Below, in pieces: positions 45,887-53,655 of a DNA stretch of 64,000 bases (positions are counted from its first letter, which is position 1; each line of letters begins with the position of its first letter). Under the pieces are notes generated by a model, which saw nothing but the letters and a program-made list of their open reading frames with translations, was not told the origin of the DNA and did no database searches. Origin of the DNA: Herbiconiux aconitum. Its GTDB lineage: Bacteria; Actinomycetota; Actinomycetes; Actinomycetales; Microbacteriaceae. The stretch covers positions 1,488,001-1,552,000 of the forward strand of contig NZ_JANLCM010000002.1 in the NCBI RefSeq assembly GCF_024979235.1, given 5' to 3'. The position numbers and the translations under genes are program-made.

Positions 45887-46284
45887 CGAACTCTCTCCTC
45901 GGGTTGGATGTCGGCGGCGGTGAGCCGCACGGTGACCCGGCCGATGGCCGAGCCGGTCAGTTCGTTCACCCGGTCGCGGATGGTCTCCTGCGCTCGAGCC
46001 GCGCGCTCCACGATCGAGCCGCCGGTGCGATCGAGGAGGCCACTGCGTCGGCGGGCGAGCGACACGACCCGGATGGGGGCGGTCACCGTCAGAGCCAGCA
46101 GACCCCGCTCGTCGGCGAGGTGCACGCCCACACGATTCACCTGCACGCCGAGAGCGTCGGCCGTCACAGCGGCCACGACCCGGTTCAGGGCCTTCGACGT
46201 GACTCGGTTGCGACCGCGATCCGTCGAGGCGCCGGTGGTGGAGCCGGTGCCGGCCGCGACGGGATGCGTCGCGGCGCCGGTCAT
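45883..46284 (-). CDS. Asp23-like hypothetical protein
   Basis: 133 residues, soluble. The C-terminal half (GGSIVERAARAQETIRDRV, GSAIGRVTVRLTAADIQ) and NRVVAAVTADALGVQVNRVG have an Asp23-like alternating beta/alpha layout, but the GVxxL-type Asp23 core is weak. Coding overlap on both sides places it firmly in the operon. Probably another envelope-stress partner; no firm family name. Confidence 0.65.
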   Translation of the reverse strand: MTGAATHPVAAGTGSTTGASTDRGRNRVTSKALNRVVAAVTADALGVQVNRVGVHLADERGLLALTVTAPIRVVSLARRRSGLLDRTGGSIVERAARAQETIRDRVNELTGSAIGRVTVRLTAADIQPEERVR

Positions 46285-46478
46285 GACGACGAGCGCTTTC
46301 CACGGAACGCGTCGACCAGGGCCGAGACGTTCAGTTTGCCGTCGACGATCCGACCGATCAGCGCGCCCACCGCCATCGCGGCGGCGACGAAGAAGAACGG
46401 CCAGAAGCCGAGCACGATCCAGGTGAGGGCGAGGACCGCCCCGACCAGGATGCCCGTGCGCGTGGCGGACGCGGTCAC
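46281..46478 (-). CDS. DUF2273-like small membrane protein
   Basis: 65 residues from the GTG overlapping the asp23 stop (GTGA). A helical hairpin of two hydrophobic segments (ILVGAVLALTWIVLGFWPFF, AAAMAVGALIGRIVDG) ends in a basic tail. This is the layout of the DUF2273 protein that sits beside Asp23 in firmicutes and actinobacteria. It likely lies in the membrane next to the Asp23 protein; its action is unknown. Confidence 0.82.
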   Translation of the reverse strand: MTASATRTGILVGAVLALTWIVLGFWPFFFVAAAMAVGALIGRIVDGKLNVSALVDAFRGKRSSS

Positions 46479-46906
46479 TGGACTCGTGCCTCGGTGACGA
46501 CGACGTCGTCGGTGGGCAGGTGCACGTCGTTGACGGTGACGTTCACTTCGGTCACCTCGAGGCCCACGATCGTCTCGATGGCCTGGATGACGCCGCGGCG
46601 TACTCCGTCGGCCACATCCTGCAGCGACAGCGGGTACTCCGCGACGATGGTGACGTCGACGGCGACCTGGGTCTCGCCGACCTCGACGCTGATGCCCTGG
46701 CTCTGATCGGTGCCGGCGACGGCCTCCCGGATGGCGCCGAAGGCGCGGGCGGCGCCCCCACCGAGGGCGTAGACGCCTTTCGCCTCGCGGGCGGCGATGC
46801 CGGCCACCTTCGCGACGACGCCGTCGTTGATGACAGTCTTGCCGAGCGAGGTCTGCACGGAGGTGGTGGAAACCGGCGTTGCCGTGCCGGGAGTGGTGGT
46901 GGCCAT
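46475..46906 (-). CDS. Asp23/Gls24 family envelope stress protein
   Basis: 143 residues from the ATG preceded by aaggagac. GKTVINDGVVAKVAGIAAREAKGVYALGGG is the characteristic Asp23 start (IND-VV-KIA--AA-EV-GV). QVAVDVTIVAEYPLSLQDVA and GLEVTEVNVTVNDVHLP complete the fold. In firmicutes this protein gathers at the membrane via AmaP and guards against wall stress. It is the first gene of a five-gene leftward operon, divergent from an ECF sigma gene. Confidence 0.92.
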   Translation of the reverse strand: MATTTPGTATPVSTTSVQTSLGKTVINDGVVAKVAGIAAREAKGVYALGGGAARAFGAIREAVAGTDQSQGISVEVGETQVAVDVTIVAEYPLSLQDVADGVRRGVIQAIETIVGLEVTEVNVTVNDVHLPTDDVVVTEARVQ

Positions 46907-47034
46907 GAGTGTGTCTCCTTGATCCTCGCCCCGACGGATGGGGGCGAATCGGTTCGTTGTCCATAGGACGTGTCTCGCAGCGGATTCGTCACGCTCTCGG
47001 CACAAGATCGTTGCGATGGGTGTTGGATGAGCAC

Positions 47035-47598
47035 ATGACCGACGACGGGCTGCGACATCTCAGCGCGGCGGGCGATCGCATCCTCGCTGGGCGCGCTGCC
47101 GACGGCGACGTGCGCGCTTTCGAGGTACTGGTGCGTCGGTACAGCCGGCTGATGCGGGCCTACGCCCAGCGGGTGCTCGGCTCGAACAGCGACGTCGACG
47201 ACGTGGTGCAGGAGGCCTTCGTGCAGGCCTGGCGGAAGCTGCCCGAACTCGACGACCTCGACGCGGTGAAGAGTTGGCTGATGCGGATCGTGGCCAACCG
47301 GAGCTTCGACGTCATCCGCCGTCGTCGCGAGCACGACGACATCAACGAACACGACCAACCCGCTCCGCCCCAGGATTCTCCCGAGGCACAGGCCGAAAAG
47401 CTATCGTTGGAGCAAGCGCTCGATGGGGCGTTGTCGAGGCTTCCCGACGAACAGCGCCGATGCTGGGTGCTGCGGGAGATCGGTGGCTACAGTTACCTCG
47501 ACATCGGCCGGGAACTCGCCCTGCCCTCCAGCACCGTTCGCGGACTCATTGCCAGAGCACGCAAGAATCTGATCCGGGACATGGAGGAGTGGCGATGA
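47035..47598 (+). CDS. ECF-type RNA polymerase sigma factor
   Basis: 187 residues from the ATG beginning MTDDGLRHL; earlier in-frame GTG/TTG codons exist at 47020-47025. Region 2 is RRYSRLMRAYAQRVLGSNSDVDDVVQEAFVQAWRKL with the core-binding DDVVQEAF; region 4 is a helix-turn-helix (LPDEQRRCWVLREIGGYSYLDIGRELALPSSTV). The gene diverges from the asp23 operon and overlaps the next gene by ATGA. It probably transcribes both operons in response to envelope stress (inference). Confidence 0.92.
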   Translation: MTDDGLRHLSAAGDRILAGRAADGDVRAFEVLVRRYSRLMRAYAQRVLGSNSDVDDVVQEAFVQAWRKLPELDDLDAVKSWLMRIVANRSFDVIRRRREHDDINEHDQPAPPQDSPEAQAEKLSLEQALDGALSRLPDEQRRCWVLREIGGYSYLDIGRELALPSSTVRGLIARARKNLIRDMEEWR

Positions 47599-48194
47599 CC
47601 GATCAGCACCCCGATCCCGAACCGAAGTCCTGGGAGCCCGACGACCTCGACGGCCACACCATCGACGAACTCTCCGACTATCTCGACCGCGACCGCACGC
47701 CCGCTGACCCGAGCATCGACTCCTCGCCCGGTTGCCAACTCGCCCTCACGGCGCTCGAGCGACTCCGGCGGGTCTCGGCCTCGTTGCTCGAGACCCAGGC
47801 CCTCACCGAGCCCGAACCCGACGAGAGCTGGATCAAGGGCATCGTGCAGAACATCAGCCGGGAGACCCGCGCCGGCAGGACCATCCCCATCTCCCACCCC
47901 GATCCGATCGCGGAACTCGGCATCACCGAAGGCTCGGTCAGGGGCCTCGTGCGCGCGGCCGGTGACAGCATCGACGGGATCATCATCGGTCGCAGCACAC
48001 TCCACGGAGACGTCACCGTGCCGGGAACCCCGATCACCGTCACCATCGACGCCACCGTGAGCTGGGGCTCGAACATCCCGCAGACCACGGAGCTTCTCCG
48101 CGAGGCCATCATCCGCACCTTGGAGCTGCACACCGACCTCCTGATCGCCGGGGTCGACATCACCGTCCACGACATCCACACCCCGCGCCCCTGA
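47595..48194 (+). CDS. Asp23-like protein coupled to the sigma factor, possible regulator
   Basis: 199 residues, translation overlapping the sigma stop. The N-terminal part (about 1-95) is acidic and helical (DDLDGHTIDELSDYLDRDRT, then LALTALERLRRVSASLLETQ), the position and charge where anti-sigma domains are often found, although no zinc motif is visible. The C-terminal part (about 100-199) has the Asp23 pattern (GLVRAAGDSIDGIIIGRST, TITVTIDATVSWG). Its link to the sigma gene suggests sigma control by the same protein that builds the Asp23 layer. This remains a hypothesis. Confidence 0.75.
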   Translation: MTDQHPDPEPKSWEPDDLDGHTIDELSDYLDRDRTPADPSIDSSPGCQLALTALERLRRVSASLLETQALTEPEPDESWIKGIVQNISRETRAGRTIPISHPDPIAELGITEGSVRGLVRAAGDSIDGIIIGRSTLHGDVTVPGTPITVTIDATVSWGSNIPQTTELLREAIIRTLELHTDLLIAGVDITVHDIHTPRP

Positions 48195-48206
48195 GAGACC
48201 AGCCCG

Positions 48207-48539
48207 ATGACCGCCCTGTCCCTGCCTGACGAACTCGTCCGGGTCGTCTCCGGCGTGCCCGGCGTGATCACCGTCTATCCGGCCAAAGCCGCATTGCCCA
48301 GCCTCATCGAGAACACCGTCGCCGCCGCCACCGGGAAAGACGCTCCCGCACCCATCGCGCTCGACGATCGGAACGGGCGCCTCACGATCGACGTCACCAT
48401 CGGCATCACCGACGGCGCCTCGGCTGCACAGACCTGCCGTCAGGTGTACGAGGCCGTGGCCGCTCACCTCAGCGCACACACGGTGCAGGCGTCGCGCATC
48501 CGCGTCCTCGTGGCGAACATCGAGACCGCTGCCCGGTGA
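48207..48539 (+). CDS. Asp23-type short protein
   Basis: 110 residues. VRVVSGVPGVITVYPAKAAL and GRLTIDVTIGITDGASAAQTC resemble the two halves of an Asp23 domain without its N-terminal motif. It is 12 bases after the preceding gene and looks like the last member of the sigma operon. No signal peptide. Function follows from the locus only. Confidence 0.65.
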   Translation: MTALSLPDELVRVVSGVPGVITVYPAKAALPSLIENTVAAATGKDAPAPIALDDRNGRLTIDVTIGITDGASAAQTCRQVYEAVAAHLSAHTVQASRIRVLVANIETAAR

Positions 48540-48564
48540 CGGGTCGGAGAGCCAGCCGGATGCC

Positions 48565-49521
48565 GTGACCGATCACCACCTGACCCGCGTCGCCGTTCTC
48601 GTACTGGCAGGCGCGAAACCGCTCGACGTCGGCATCCCCGCGCAGGTGTTCAGCACGCGCGCCAGCATGCCCTACGAGGTGCGGGTGTGCGGGGCAGCGC
48701 CCGGGCTCGTCACGGGCGGTGACGGCCTGTCGTACCACGTGGCCGACGGGCTCGACGCCCTCGACTGGGCCGAGATCGTCTTCGTGCCGGGCTACCGGCA
48801 TCCTGATCGCGACGACCCGGCTCCCGCCGTCGTCGACGCCCTCGTCGCAGCTCACGAGCGCGGCGCCCGGCTCGCCGCCATCTCCACCGGCGCGTTCGCT
48901 CTCGCCGCCACCGGCCTCCTCGACGGCAAGCGGGCCACGACGCATTGGCACTACACGCAGGCGCTGGCAGCGAAGTATCCGCGGGTCACCGTCGACGAGA
49001 ACGTGCTCTTCGTCGACGAGGGCACGGTGCTGACCTCGGCAGGCGCCGCGTCGGGCATCGACCTGTGCCTGCACATCCTGCGCCGCGACCTCGGGGTGGC
49101 CGCCTCGAACCACACCGCACGCCGACTGGTGGCGGCGCCCTACCGCAGCGGCGGCCAGGCGCAGTACGTTCCGCGCAGCGTTCCCGAGCCGCTCGGGGCG
49201 CGCTTCGCGGCCGTGCGCGAGTGGGCGCTGGTGCGACTGGCCGAACCGCTCACCCTCGAGGTGCTGGCCCGCCAAGCGGCCGTCTCGCCGCGCACCTTCT
49301 CGCGCCGCTTCGTCGACGACACCGGTTACACGCCGATGCAGTGGGTGATGCGCGCCCGCATCGACGTGGCGCGCGAGCTGCTGGAGCGCTCGGAGCACAG
49401 CATCGAGCAGATCGCGACGGATGTCGGTCTCGGCACGAGCGCCAACCTGCGCCTGCACTTCCAGCACATCCTGGGCACCACTCCGAGCGACTACCGTCGC
49501 ACGTTCGCTAACGGCGAGTAG
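48565..49521 (+). CDS. GlxA-family AraC regulator (DJ-1/PfpI plus HTH)
   Basis: 318 residues from a GTG. A DJ-1/PfpI-like N-terminal domain (about 1-175; VAVLVLAGAKPLDVGIPAQVF, AAISTGAFALAATGLLDGKR) precedes an AraC double helix-turn-helix (LEVLARQAAVSPRTFSRRF, IEQIATDVGLGTSANLRLHF). The nucleophile Cys usual in DJ-1 members is Ser here (STGAF), so the domain senses rather than catalyses. It follows the Asp23-sigma genes by only 26 bases, but whether it shares their transcript is unclear. Confidence 0.9.
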   Translation: MTDHHLTRVAVLVLAGAKPLDVGIPAQVFSTRASMPYEVRVCGAAPGLVTGGDGLSYHVADGLDALDWAEIVFVPGYRHPDRDDPAPAVVDALVAAHERGARLAAISTGAFALAATGLLDGKRATTHWHYTQALAAKYPRVTVDENVLFVDEGTVLTSAGAASGIDLCLHILRRDLGVAASNHTARRLVAAPYRSGGQAQYVPRSVPEPLGARFAAVREWALVRLAEPLTLEVLARQAAVSPRTFSRRFVDDTGYTPMQWVMRARIDVARELLERSEHSIEQIATDVGLGTSANLRLHFQHILGTTPSDYRRTFANGE

Positions 49522-49530
49522 CGGAAATCG

Positions 49531-49549
49531 GCCACGCCTGACGCGTGGC
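49531..49549 (+). terminator. Small hairpin after the GlxA-type gene
   Basis: gccacgc and gcgtggc pair over seven bases around a five-base loop, ten bases past the stop. Stability is moderate and no T-run follows. Confidence 0.5.
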
Positions 49550-49635
49550 GCGATCCTTGCGAACCATGGCGCTCCGGCCACTGGTGCGGGCGGACTCCCC
49601 GAGGGAATCTAGTGGGCGGAAAGGAACACCAACCC

Positions 49636-50631
49636 ATGACTCGCATTGCCATCAACGGATTCGGCCGCATCGGACGCAACGCCCTCCGCGCCCTGCTCGA
49701 ACGCGACAGCGACCTCGAAGTCGTCGCCGTGAACGACCTCGCCGACCCCGCCACCCTCGCCCGGCTCCTCGCCTACGACTCCACGGCCGGCCGCCTCGGC
49801 CGCCCGGTCTCGGTCGACGGCGACACCCTCGTGGTCGACGGCCGCCGCATCCGCGTGCTCGCCGAGCGCGAGCCCGCGCAATTGCCCTGGGCGGAGCTCG
49901 GCGTCGACATCGTGCTCGAAGCCACGGGCCGGTTCACCTCCGCCGACGCCGCCCGCGCGCACCTCGACGCGGGCGCCAAGAAGGTGCTCGTGAGCGCACC
50001 CTCCGACGGCGCCGACGTCACCCTTGCCTTCGGTGTGAACACGGATGCCTACGACCCGGCCGTGCACACCATCGTCTCGAACGCCTCCTGCACCACCAAC
50101 GCGCTCGCCCCGCTGGCCGCGGTGCTCGACGACCTGGCCGGCATCGAGCACGGCTTCATGACCACGGTGCACGCTTACACGCAGGAGCAGAACCTGCAAG
50201 ACGGCCCGCACCGCGACCCTCGCCGCGCCCGGGCCGCCGGCGTCAACATCGTTCCCACCACGACGGGCGCCGCGAAGGCGATCGGCCTGGTGCTGCCGCA
50301 GCTCGAGGGCAAGCTCTCGGGCGACTCGATCCGGGTGCCGGTTCCGGTGGGCTCGATCGTGGAGCTCAACACCGTGGTCTCCCGCGAAGTCACGCGCGAC
50401 GAGATCCTCGCGGCGTACCAGGCGGCGGCCGACGGACCCCTCGCCGGCATCCTGGAGTTCTCCGACGACGCGCTGGTCTCCAGCGACATCACCGGCAACC
50501 CGGCGTCGTCGATCTTCGACTCCGCTCTCACCCGTGTCGACGGCCGTCACGTGAAGGTGGTCGCCTGGTACGACAACGAGTGGGGCTTCTCGAACCGCGT
50601 CATCGACACGCTCGAGCTGCTCGCCGCGTAG
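49636..50631 (+). CDS. gap: Glyceraldehyde-3-phosphate dehydrogenase, type I
   Basis: 331 residues from the ATG beginning MTRIAINGFGRIGRN; an ATG eight codons upstream is in frame but unlikely. The NAD-binding GFGRIGR and the nucleophilic Cys in SNASCTTN, the His in MTTVHAYTQEQN and WYDNEWGFSNR are all present, so it should oxidise glyceraldehyde 3-phosphate with NAD and phosphate. Glycolytic genes pgk and tpiA are not adjacent, so this may be a second GAPDH. A strong terminator follows. Confidence 0.95.
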   Translation: MTRIAINGFGRIGRNALRALLERDSDLEVVAVNDLADPATLARLLAYDSTAGRLGRPVSVDGDTLVVDGRRIRVLAEREPAQLPWAELGVDIVLEATGRFTSADAARAHLDAGAKKVLVSAPSDGADVTLAFGVNTDAYDPAVHTIVSNASCTTNALAPLAAVLDDLAGIEHGFMTTVHAYTQEQNLQDGPHRDPRRARAAGVNIVPTTTGAAKAIGLVLPQLEGKLSGDSIRVPVPVGSIVELNTVVSREVTRDEILAAYQAAADGPLAGILEFSDDALVSSDITGNPASSIFDSALTRVDGRHVKVVAWYDNEWGFSNRVIDTLELLAA

Positions 50632-50650
50632 CCCGACCACTCGATGAAAC

Positions 50651-50684
50651 ACGGATGCCCCGGTCGCGTGACCGGGGCATCCGT
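50651..50684. terminator. Bidirectional terminator between gap and the oxygenase gene
   Basis: A perfect 15-base-pair stem (50651-50665 with 50670-50684) with a gcgt loop lies 20 bases after gap. It serves the convergent oxygenase gene from the other side as well. Its outer stem is acggatgcc, paired motif included. Confidence 0.92.
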
Positions 50685-50699
50685 GCGTGAGGGGGCGGG

Positions 50700-51473
50700 T
50701 TACGCCTCGCTCATCGCGGTCTTCTCGGCCTGGCCCTTTGCCGCGTAGTACGCGGCTCGGGCGGCGTCGCGACGGGCCTGCTCGGCCTGGCCGGCGTCGA
50801 GGATGTCCTGCGACACCTCGACGTTCGGCACGTTGGTGCGGCCGTTGTACTTCTCGATGTAGGCGTCGAGCTCGGGGCCCGAGGTCCACGAGGTGATGAG
50901 GCAGTAGCGCGGGTCGGGACCGGGGTGGGTCGCGGCGTGCCACAGACGCTGCGTGTCGACGATCAGCTGCGCGCCGGCGGGAAGCGCGATGCGGTACTCC
51001 ACGCTCGGGTCGGTGCGGTTGTCGCGCAGCACGAAGAAGCTGTCCTTGTCATCGGTGAGGTTGAAGAACCCGCGCACGACCCAGCCGGTGCCATCCGGGT
51101 TCAGGCGGTTGTTGTCGTCCTGGTGCAGGTTGTAGAGCGTGTCGGCGTAGGTGTTCGGCTGCAGCTCGATCACGCGGCAGCGGCCGACGTTGGCGCCCGG
51201 CTCCTGCGCGCGGCGCGTCAGGTTCGGGGCGAGGGCGGTCTGCGAGTCGATCCACACGCCGTCCTTGTCGGTGCGCGGCGGCACGTGGTTCCAGAAGCCG
51301 TTGCACTCGATCTCGCCCTTCGCCGAAGCGAGCGGAGCGAAGCGGGTGTCACCGGATGACTTCCAGTCGTTGTACTCGATGTCGAGCCATTCCTTGGGGT
51401 CGAGCTCCTGCTGGTAGCGGTCGAGCACGACGTAGCCGGTCTCTTCGAGAGCGGCGGATTTGATGTAACCCAT
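50700..51473 (-). CDS. Putative Fe(II)/2-oxoglutarate-dependent oxygenase, iron-regulated
   Basis: 257 residues. LHQDDNNRLN near residue 120 supplies the HxD pair and RLWHAATHPG the distal His; PRYCLITSW carries an Arg where 2-oxoglutarate is anchored. GFFNLTDDKDSFFVLRDN lies in the jelly roll between them. The layout fits the PhyH/hydroxylase group of unknown substrate. A C-terminal Ala/Lys/Arg helix of about 45 residues is extra. An iron box lies about 52 bases upstream, so it would be made when iron is scarce, perhaps to make or alter a metallophore or lipid. No clear Shine-Dalgarno is near the ATG. Confidence 0.72.
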   Translation of the reverse strand: MGYIKSAALEETGYVVLDRYQQELDPKEWLDIEYNDWKSSGDTRFAPLASAKGEIECNGFWNHVPPRTDKDGVWIDSQTALAPNLTRRAQEPGANVGRCRVIELQPNTYADTLYNLHQDDNNRLNPDGTGWVVRGFFNLTDDKDSFFVLRDNRTDPSVEYRIALPAGAQLIVDTQRLWHAATHPGPDPRYCLITSWTSGPELDAYIEKYNGRTNVPNVEVSQDILDAGQAEQARRDAARAAYYAAKGQAEKTAMSEA

Positions 51474-51524
51474 GTGGAGATATTGCCCTTTCGTCTTGGG
51501 CCAGCACGTTTTAACAGGCCCAGG

Positions 51525-51543
51525 TTAGGTAAGGCTAACATCC
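51525..51543 (-). promoter_or_regulatory. Iron box upstream of the oxygenase gene
   Basis: ttaggtaaggctaacatcc agrees with the iron-box consensus at 15 of 19 positions, and its core TTAGGTAAGGCTAAC is identical to that of the box at 14500. It lies 52 bases upstream of the leftward oxygenase gene and 63 bases before the rightward DUF262 gene, so either or both may be iron-repressed. Confidence 0.72.
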
Positions 51544-51605
51544 GAGTCCTGAGAACGCGTGCTGCCACGGGATGACGCCATGAACGTCGCGTAAACTCGT
51601 CCCCT

Positions 51606-53630
51606 ATGGTCACAGCTCTGGTCACTGCAACGAACGTCGAAGCCACTGCCGTCAACACCATCGCCTGGCTCTCCGCCGCAGAGACCACGATCGTGGTGCC
51701 GGTCTATCAGCGTCAGTACCGCTGGGACATCGGCGGCTGCGAGCAGCTCCTCGGCGACATCCGGGCCGTCGCCGACTTCCCCGACGACCGGCACCGGCAC
51801 TTCATCGGCTCCATCCTCTCCACGGCGGCCGACGACGATGACGACGACGCCGAGCTCGTGCTGATCGACGGCCAGCAGCGCATCACCACGCTGATGCTGC
51901 TCGTGGCGGCCCTCCACCACACCGTGAAGGGCGACGACCCTGAGCTCGCGGCCGAACTCGAGAGGGTGCTGGTGCGCGACGGCGACCCCACCCGCACGAA
52001 GCTGCGACCGCACCGCGGCTGGGCCGAGATCTTCGAGAGCGTCGTGCTCGACCAGCGCTCCGCCGAGGAGGGCCTCCGCGACTCGCGGTTCGACGACAAC
52101 TACGCCTTCTTCCGCAGCCAGGTGCGGGCCGACGAGGTCGCCCGCATCTGGCGGGGCCTGCAGAAGCTGGAGCATGTCGCCATCACGCTAGGCCCGGATG
52201 CGAACGCCCAGCAGATCTTCGAGAGCCTGAATTCCACGGGCGAACCGTTGCGCGACCACGAGCTCATCCACAACTACGTGCTGATGGGCCTCTCGCACGC
52301 CGAGCAGAGCGAGATCGAGGACTCCTTCTGGCTGCCCATCGAGCAGAACACCGGTGAGGTGATCGGGAGCTTCTGGCGGCACTACCTGGTGATGACCACC
52401 GGCCGCGAGGTCGCGATCGCCGGCGAGCGCGGGGTCTACGACGCGTTCCGGCACGAGTTCCCGCGGCTCGACCTCGCGACCCTACGGGCGCACGCGACCG
52501 AGTGGCGCGAGTACTCGGACGCCTACCGGGTGCTGCTCGATCCGGCCCAGGAAGCCGATCCGGAGATCGCCCGCCAGCTCGGCTACCTCAACACCTTCGG
52601 GCGCGGAATGTACCCGCTCGTCATGCGCGCCTACTTCGACTACTCGCACGGCACGGTCTCGAAAGAGGCACTCATCGGCATCCTGGAGCACGTGCAGTCG
52701 TTGCTCCTTCGCCGCACCGTCGTGGGCGTGAGCAACGACCGCCTGGTGGCGCGCCTGTGCCGCGCCCGTTCGGCCGGGGCCGACGAGCTGGTGCGCGCGA
52801 TCGCGCGGGTCACGCCCTCCGACGAGCGGGTGCGGGTGGCGCTGAAGTACAGCGAGCTCCCCCACGCTGCGTACGTGCTCGGCCGCATCGCGGGAGTCGC
52901 GAGCCCGGCCGGCCTCGACATCGACCACGTGGTGCCGCTCGCCCCCTCCGACGACTGGAGCGGCGACGGCGTGCGCGAGTGGGCCGAGTTCACCGACGAC
53001 GAGCAGAACAGCCATCGGGCGCTGGCACAGACCCTCGGCAACCTCGCGCTGCTCGAGCAGGCACTGGCGGAACGCGCCTTCGGCGGCTCGTTCCCCGAGA
53101 AGCGCGGCGTGTACGCGCAGAGCGCGGTGCCGACCACCCGCGAACTCGCCGAGGTGCCCGCCTGGGGCACCGCAGCCATCGCCGAGCGCACGGCGCAGCT
53201 CACCGAGATCTTCCTCCAGGTCTGGAAGCGCCCGGCCGTCGTGTCGATCGACGACGACGGACTCACGCCCATCCTCGACGCGGTGCGCCGCCGCGGCTGG
53301 CCGCGCGGGTGGGAGCGCGAGTTCGAATACGTCGAGTACCGCGGCGAGCACTGGGAGGTCTACGACGTCAAGTATCTCTTCAACCGCATCTTCAAGCGCC
53401 TCTGGGCCGATTCTCGCGAGAGCGTGGTGGCGTTCAGCGCCCGCCGGGGCGGCCCGATCTACGAGGCGCAGTCGTGGAACGGGCACTGGGATGCGCTCGA
53501 CGAGTCGAACTACCTCTACATGGGCTGGGATTCGAAGTACATGCTCACCGCGGTGCAGGGCGTGCTCGAAGAGGCGGGGCTCGCCTCCGAGGTCTTCGTG
53601 AAGTACTCCTACATCGGCGCGGTGATGTGA
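51606..53630 (+). CDS. DUF262/HNH protein, GmrSD-like type IV restriction candidate
   Basis: 674 residues. The N-terminal DUF262 (ParB-like NTPase) domain has VPVYQRQYRWD (31-41), LIDGQQRITTL (86-96) and QQIFESLNSTGEPL near 202-215. A helical middle part leads to a DUF1524 HNH nuclease motif LDIDHVVPLAPSDDW (about 437-451) with TLGNLALLE (476-484). The last 130 residues form a separate acidic/aromatic domain (EYVEYRGEHWEVYD) I do not recognise. GmrSD enzymes of this architecture cut DNA with modified bases; some relatives work in phosphorothioation or BREX defence. No methylase or partner gene is adjacent. Confidence 0.85.
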   Translation: MVTALVTATNVEATAVNTIAWLSAAETTIVVPVYQRQYRWDIGGCEQLLGDIRAVADFPDDRHRHFIGSILSTAADDDDDDAELVLIDGQQRITTLMLLVAALHHTVKGDDPELAAELERVLVRDGDPTRTKLRPHRGWAEIFESVVLDQRSAEEGLRDSRFDDNYAFFRSQVRADEVARIWRGLQKLEHVAITLGPDANAQQIFESLNSTGEPLRDHELIHNYVLMGLSHAEQSEIEDSFWLPIEQNTGEVIGSFWRHYLVMTTGREVAIAGERGVYDAFRHEFPRLDLATLRAHATEWREYSDAYRVLLDPAQEADPEIARQLGYLNTFGRGMYPLVMRAYFDYSHGTVSKEALIGILEHVQSLLLRRTVVGVSNDRLVARLCRARSAGADELVRAIARVTPSDERVRVALKYSELPHAAYVLGRIAGVASPAGLDIDHVVPLAPSDDWSGDGVREWAEFTDDEQNSHRALAQTLGNLALLEQALAERAFGGSFPEKRGVYAQSAVPTTRELAEVPAWGTAAIAERTAQLTEIFLQVWKRPAVVSIDDDGLTPILDAVRRRGWPRGWEREFEYVEYRGEHWEVYDVKYLFNRIFKRLWADSRESVVAFSARRGGPIYEAQSWNGHWDALDESNYLYMGWDSKYMLTAVQGVLEEAGLASEVFVKYSYIGAVM

Positions 53631-53655
53631 GCCCGGTTCAGGTGATGGGCCCGTT

